Below are positions 14,827 to 17,211 of a stretch of DNA of 17,211 nt, piece after piece. Position numbers and translations under genes: made by a program. Positions within the stretch are counted from its first letter, which is position 1, and every line of letters begins with the position of its first letter. The notes under the pieces were generated by a model. The model saw nothing but the letters and a program-made list of their open reading frames with translations. It made no database searches and had not been told where the DNA came from. The DNA is from Lachnospiraceae bacterium UBA3332 (GTDB taxonomy: Bacteria; Bacillota; Clostridia; Lachnospirales; Lachnospiraceae), in assembly GCA_002361095.1 (NCBI GenBank), contig DERU01000097.1, positions 1 to 17,211 on the forward strand. Reading direction: 5' to 3'.

Positions 14827-15672
14827 ATGGATCAGATTATTGTGGAGGATCTGCAGGTATACGCCTATCATGGGGTGTATCAGCAGGAGAATGAAAAAGG
14901 GCAGAATTTTTATGTCAGTGTGATCCTCGACACAGATACGAGAGCGGCGGGGATGGAAGATGATCTGGGATTGTCTACGAACTATGGTGTGGTCTGTCGT
15001 TTCCTGCACAGCTTCCTCACGGAGCATACGTATAAGCTGATTGAGACGGCTGCAGAAAAGGCGGCTGAGGCCCTTCTTTTACAGTTCCCTCATGTGAGGC
15101 AGGTCACTATGGAACTAAAAAAGCCGGAAGCACCAATTCCGTTTCCCTTTGGTTCTGTTTCCGTGAGAATTACCAGGGGATGGCGCCGTGTTTACATTGC
15201 TTGTGGCTCGAATATCGGGGACAGAAGAGTACATTTAAATAATGCGGTGGATGCGCTTCTTTCGGATAAAAAATGCAGGGTGCTGCGAGTCTCAGACTGG
15301 GTGGAGACAACGCCCTACGGTGGTGTGGAACAAGCTGATTTTTTAAACGGTGCGCTTTCGATAGAAACGCTTTATACGCCTGAGGAGCTTTTGGAGATGC
15401 TGCAGGCTGTTGAGAAAAAGGAAGCAAGGGAGCGCAAGGAGCGCTGGGGTCCCAGAACACTGGATTTGGATATTCTTCTCTATGAAGGAAGCGTGCGTGA
15501 TACAAAGCTGCTGACGATTCCTCATAGAGACATGAAAAACCGGGACTTTGTATTGAAGCCGCTGGCTCAGATTGCACCCTATGAGATACATCCGATTTTG
15601 GGGAAATCAATTTTAGAGCTTTTGGAGGCTGTAGAAGCCGAGGGAGAAAAACATATTTTATCAGAAGATTAA
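14827..15672 (+). CDS. folBK: Fused dihydroneopterin aldolase / HPPK
   Basis: A 281-residue fusion doing two consecutive steps. FolB (about 1-118) cleaves dihydroneopterin to 6-hydroxymethyl-dihydropterin: YHGVYQQENEKGQNF 14-28, NYG 52-54, E73 and K99. FolK (about 121-275) pyrophosphorylates that product for FolP: YIACGSNIGD 123-132, and RERKERWGPRTLDLDILLY 201-219 with D213 and D215 as Mg ligands. There is almost no linker between the domains. ATG 14827 has GGAG at 10 nt. It is the last gene of the folate run, followed by a strong terminator. Confidence 0.95.
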   Translation: MDQIIVEDLQVYAYHGVYQQENEKGQNFYVSVILDTDTRAAGMEDDLGLSTNYGVVCRFLHSFLTEHTYKLIETAAEKAAEALLLQFPHVRQVTMELKKPEAPIPFPFGSVSVRITRGWRRVYIACGSNIGDRRVHLNNAVDALLSDKKCRVLRVSDWVETTPYGGVEQADFLNGALSIETLYTPEELLEMLQAVEKKEARERKERWGPRTLDLDILLYEGSVRDTKLLTIPHRDMKNRDFVLKPLAQIAPYEIHPILGKSILELLEAVEAEGEKHILSED

Positions 15673-15700
15673 TAACATCCCTGAATGGTTAACACTTTCA

Positions 15701-15762
15701 CAATTTCCTATAGAATAAAAAGGCTGTTCGAAAGGAGCAGCCTTTTATTTTATAGGAAATTG
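15701..15762. terminator. Long bidirectional terminator after folBK
   Basis: Outer arms 15701-15712 and 15751-15762 are perfect over 12 bp; inner arms 15718-15726 and 15738-15746 are perfect over 9 bp. The short AT segments between them also pair almost fully, giving a stem of about 25 bp. T-rich sequence lies in the right arm for plus transcripts and, by symmetry, for minus transcripts. It separates folBK from the convergent gene ending at 15810. Confidence 0.85.
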
Positions 15763-15809
15763 CGACAGAATTTCGTTATCAGCCTTGCGAAAGCGGCCAT
15801 GTATTCAGG

Positions 15810-16856
15810 TTAATTTTTCAGGTCCTGGCTTTCCAGTGCAGCTTCTTTAGCTGCGTCGAAGATGGTCACGTTGACGGGACCGTATGTGGGGGTTTTATAG
15901 ACCGGTGTATTTTCTTTAAAAGCGTTGAAATACACATACTGGGATGTGATATTGATGTTCTGGTACACGCCGTCGCGGATCGTCTCCTGGGCGCTGCCAT
16001 CCGTCATCATCCGTTTGAGGGCCGGTGAATCGGAGGAGCTGACTTGATAGTATATATAGTTATCATAGACGTTGAACATGTCGATTCTTTCGTTGGTCAA
16101 AACTTCAACTACTTTGTTCGAAAAATTATAGCGGCAAAGCCGATAGTTTTCCGGCACATCCATGTAGTATACGTAATTGTCCTGGACGATGGGGTTCCAA
16201 ATATTTCCCTGCCAGACCACGGAGGACCTGTCTGTGGAGACGTCCAGCGCATGGAGGTAGTGATCCTCCGCTGTGCCGTTGTAGTAGATTCTGCCGTTTA
16301 CAAAACAGTTGGGACTGATGATTCCCTCCGCCACAGTTTGCTTATCTTTTTTGTCGATCCGTATCTTGTCAAGGGAAGTACCAGTCTGCTTGTCGTATTT
16401 TTCATAGTAGAGATAATTGCCGCAAAGCTGCATGCTGACGATATCACAGCGGTCAAGGCCAGCCACAGATTTTCCCTTTAGGCTGCTGCGATAAATGCCG
16501 GAGATGCGCACGGTCTTGCCGGCTTCGCCTGAAACAGTTCCGCCGCTGACCTGGGCATAGTATAAATAATTTCCAGCAGCATTGATAGACGAGACGGAGC
16601 CATCGTTAAATTTGACCAGGTCTGTCTCGTCCGGATTCATGGAGTATAAGGCGTAATTATCGTAGGCATTAGCAAAATAGACCCGTCCGTCTGCCTCACA
16701 GAAATAACCTCCATTGTAAAGATTTCCGGCTGTGTTTCCCACGGCGGAATCGTCATTCATGGGAATTCGTCCAAACAATATCACAGTAACTAAAATGGCT
16801 GATAAAACAACAAGTGCTATTATTATAAAAAAGATATTTTTTCTTCTGCTTGTCAT
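15810..16856 (-). CDS. Membrane-anchored DUF5050-like beta-propeller protein
   Basis: A 348-residue protein with a basic N-terminus and one hydrophobic anchor (about residues 8-29); the rest should be outside the cell. It contains repeated blades with YLYYAQ, YLYYEK, RIYYNG, YVYYMD, YIYYQV and YVYFNA, spaced about 40-50 residues. This is the pattern of DUF5050 proteins, which are predicted beta-propellers of unknown role. Blades carry short lead-ins such as NGRIYY or DNYVYY. ATG 16856 has AGGAGG at 7 nt. It has its own promoter at 16895-16923 and converges on the folate operon. Confidence 0.85.
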   Translation of the reverse strand: MTSRRKNIFFIIIALVVLSAILVTVILFGRIPMNDDSAVGNTAGNLYNGGYFCEADGRVYFANAYDNYALYSMNPDETDLVKFNDGSVSSINAAGNYLYYAQVSGGTVSGEAGKTVRISGIYRSSLKGKSVAGLDRCDIVSMQLCGNYLYYEKYDKQTGTSLDKIRIDKKDKQTVAEGIISPNCFVNGRIYYNGTAEDHYLHALDVSTDRSSVVWQGNIWNPIVQDNYVYYMDVPENYRLCRYNFSNKVVEVLTNERIDMFNVYDNYIYYQVSSSDSPALKRMMTDGSAQETIRDGVYQNINITSQYVYFNAFKENTPVYKTPTYGPVNVTIFDAAKEAALESQDLKN

Positions 16857-16894
16857 GGATTTTCCTCCTGATAAAACTTCTGCACAATACTATT

Positions 16895-16923
16895 ATTATA
16901 TCTGTAAACCTGCTTGCTATCAA
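16895..16923 (-). promoter_or_regulatory. Strong promoter of the DUF5050-like gene
   Basis: On the minus strand TTGATA (16918-16923), a 17-nt spacer and a perfect TATAAT (16895-16900). This is the best sigma-A-type match in the window and predicts a leader of about 33 nt. Confidence 0.75.
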
Positions 16924-16942
16924 GAACAAATTGCGGTAAACT
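16914..16942 (+). promoter_or_regulatory. Probable promoter of the chorismate mutase gene
   Basis: TTGCTA (16914-16919), a 17-nt spacer and TAAACT (16937-16942). Its -35 overlaps that of the divergent promoter by 2 bp, so both cannot easily be occupied at once. Confidence 0.45.
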
Positions 16943-16974
16943 TAAGAAAGAAAATGGGTGAAAGGGCGGGGAAA

Positions 16975-17211
16975 ATGGATTTACTGGAATTGAGAAAACA
17001 ACTGGATGAGATTGATGAACAAATTGTGAGACTTTATGAGGAGCGCATGGAGATTTCCTCGAAAGTAGCTGATTATAAAATAGAGACAGGTAAGAAGGTG
17101 CTTGACAAGACCAGAGAGAAAGAAAAGCTGGAGAAGGTGCGCGCGCTCACACACAATCCCTTAAATGCCCACGGTGTGCAGGAACTCTTTGAACAGATCA
17201 TGTCCATGAGC
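16975..17211 (+). CDS. Chorismate mutase / PheA N-terminal part (truncated by window)
   Basis: The first 79 codons are visible; the gene runs off the window end. They show an AroQ-class (all-helical) chorismate mutase domain: MDLLELRKQLDEIDEQIVRL, EERMEISSKVADYK and later a DKTREKEKLEKV helix. R7, R-containing ERM and K39-type residues fit the active site. The enzyme converts chorismate to prephenate. In clostridia this domain is often fused to prephenate dehydratase (PheA), but that cannot be seen here. ATG 16975 is chosen because the family usually starts MDLLELR; an in-frame ATG at 16954 would add seven residues. The ribosome binding sites of both are weak (GGGCGGGG before 16975). Confidence 0.85.
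   Translation, partial: MDLLELRKQLDEIDEQIVRLYEERMEISSKVADYKIETGKKVLDKTREKEKLEKVRALTHNPLNAHGVQELFEQIMSMS

Overview
The window reads as a chromosomal segment of a low-to-mid GC Firmicute, most likely a Lachnospiraceae/Clostridia-type gut anaerobe. The evidence is a class A RNase P RNA, strong AGGAGG-type ribosome binding sites, a YlmH-type S4 protein, an aspartate transcarbamoylase made of separate PyrB and PyrI chains, a folC-folE-folP-folBK folate cluster with fused FolB/FolK, a DUF5050-type protein, and clostridial-style ZnuA. The family assignment is inference from gene content, not a database match. No phage, transposase, CRISPR array, integrase or tRNA gene was seen.

Layout. (1) 1-318: RNase P RNA, 5' end cut by the window edge. 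(2) 319-703: non-coding and unusually structured. It holds a 13-bp hairpin, a long near-perfect stem spanning 447-555, and a promoter with a dyad over its -10. (3) 704-8128, plus strand: eight tightly packed genes that look like a zinc-acquisition operon. They are a His/Cys-rich CobW-type GTPase, a second CobW-like protein fused to a DUF1980-like C-terminal domain, a YlmH-like S4 RNA-binding protein, a CmpB-family membrane protein with a coiled-coil tail, the ZnuA lipoprotein, the ZnuC ATPase, the ZnuB permease and a ZIP transporter. (4) 8136-10800, minus strand: a nitroreductase, then pyrB, pyrI and an unrecognised 187-residue protein. A strong intrinsic terminator sits between the nitroreductase and pyrB. 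(5) 11110-11550, plus: a small bacterial PH-domain protein, convergent with a minus-strand membrane protein (11547-11972) that resembles the CmpB-family protein of region 3. (6) 12040-15672, plus: a folate operon (folC, folE, folP, folB-folK fusion) ending in a long bidirectional terminator. (7) 15810-16856, minus: a membrane-anchored DUF5050-like beta-propeller protein. (8) 16975-17211, plus: the start of a chorismate mutase / PheA-type protein, cut by the window end, with a promoter back-to-back with that of the DUF5050 gene.

How the genes fit together. In region 3, ZnuABC imports zinc by ABC transport and the ZIP protein supplies a second route. The two CobW-like GTPases would act as metal chaperones or insertases; the DUF1980-like domain is one I associate from memory with zinc-related gene clusters. 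An S4 RNA-binding protein and a CmpB-like protein inside this cluster are unexpected and make it the best candidate here for a poorly described functional module. Region 4 makes carbamoyl-aspartate (pyrimidines). Region 6 supplies most steps from GTP to folylpolyglutamate.

Limits: functions come from reading motifs by eye. No homology search, RNA folding or promoter scoring was run.
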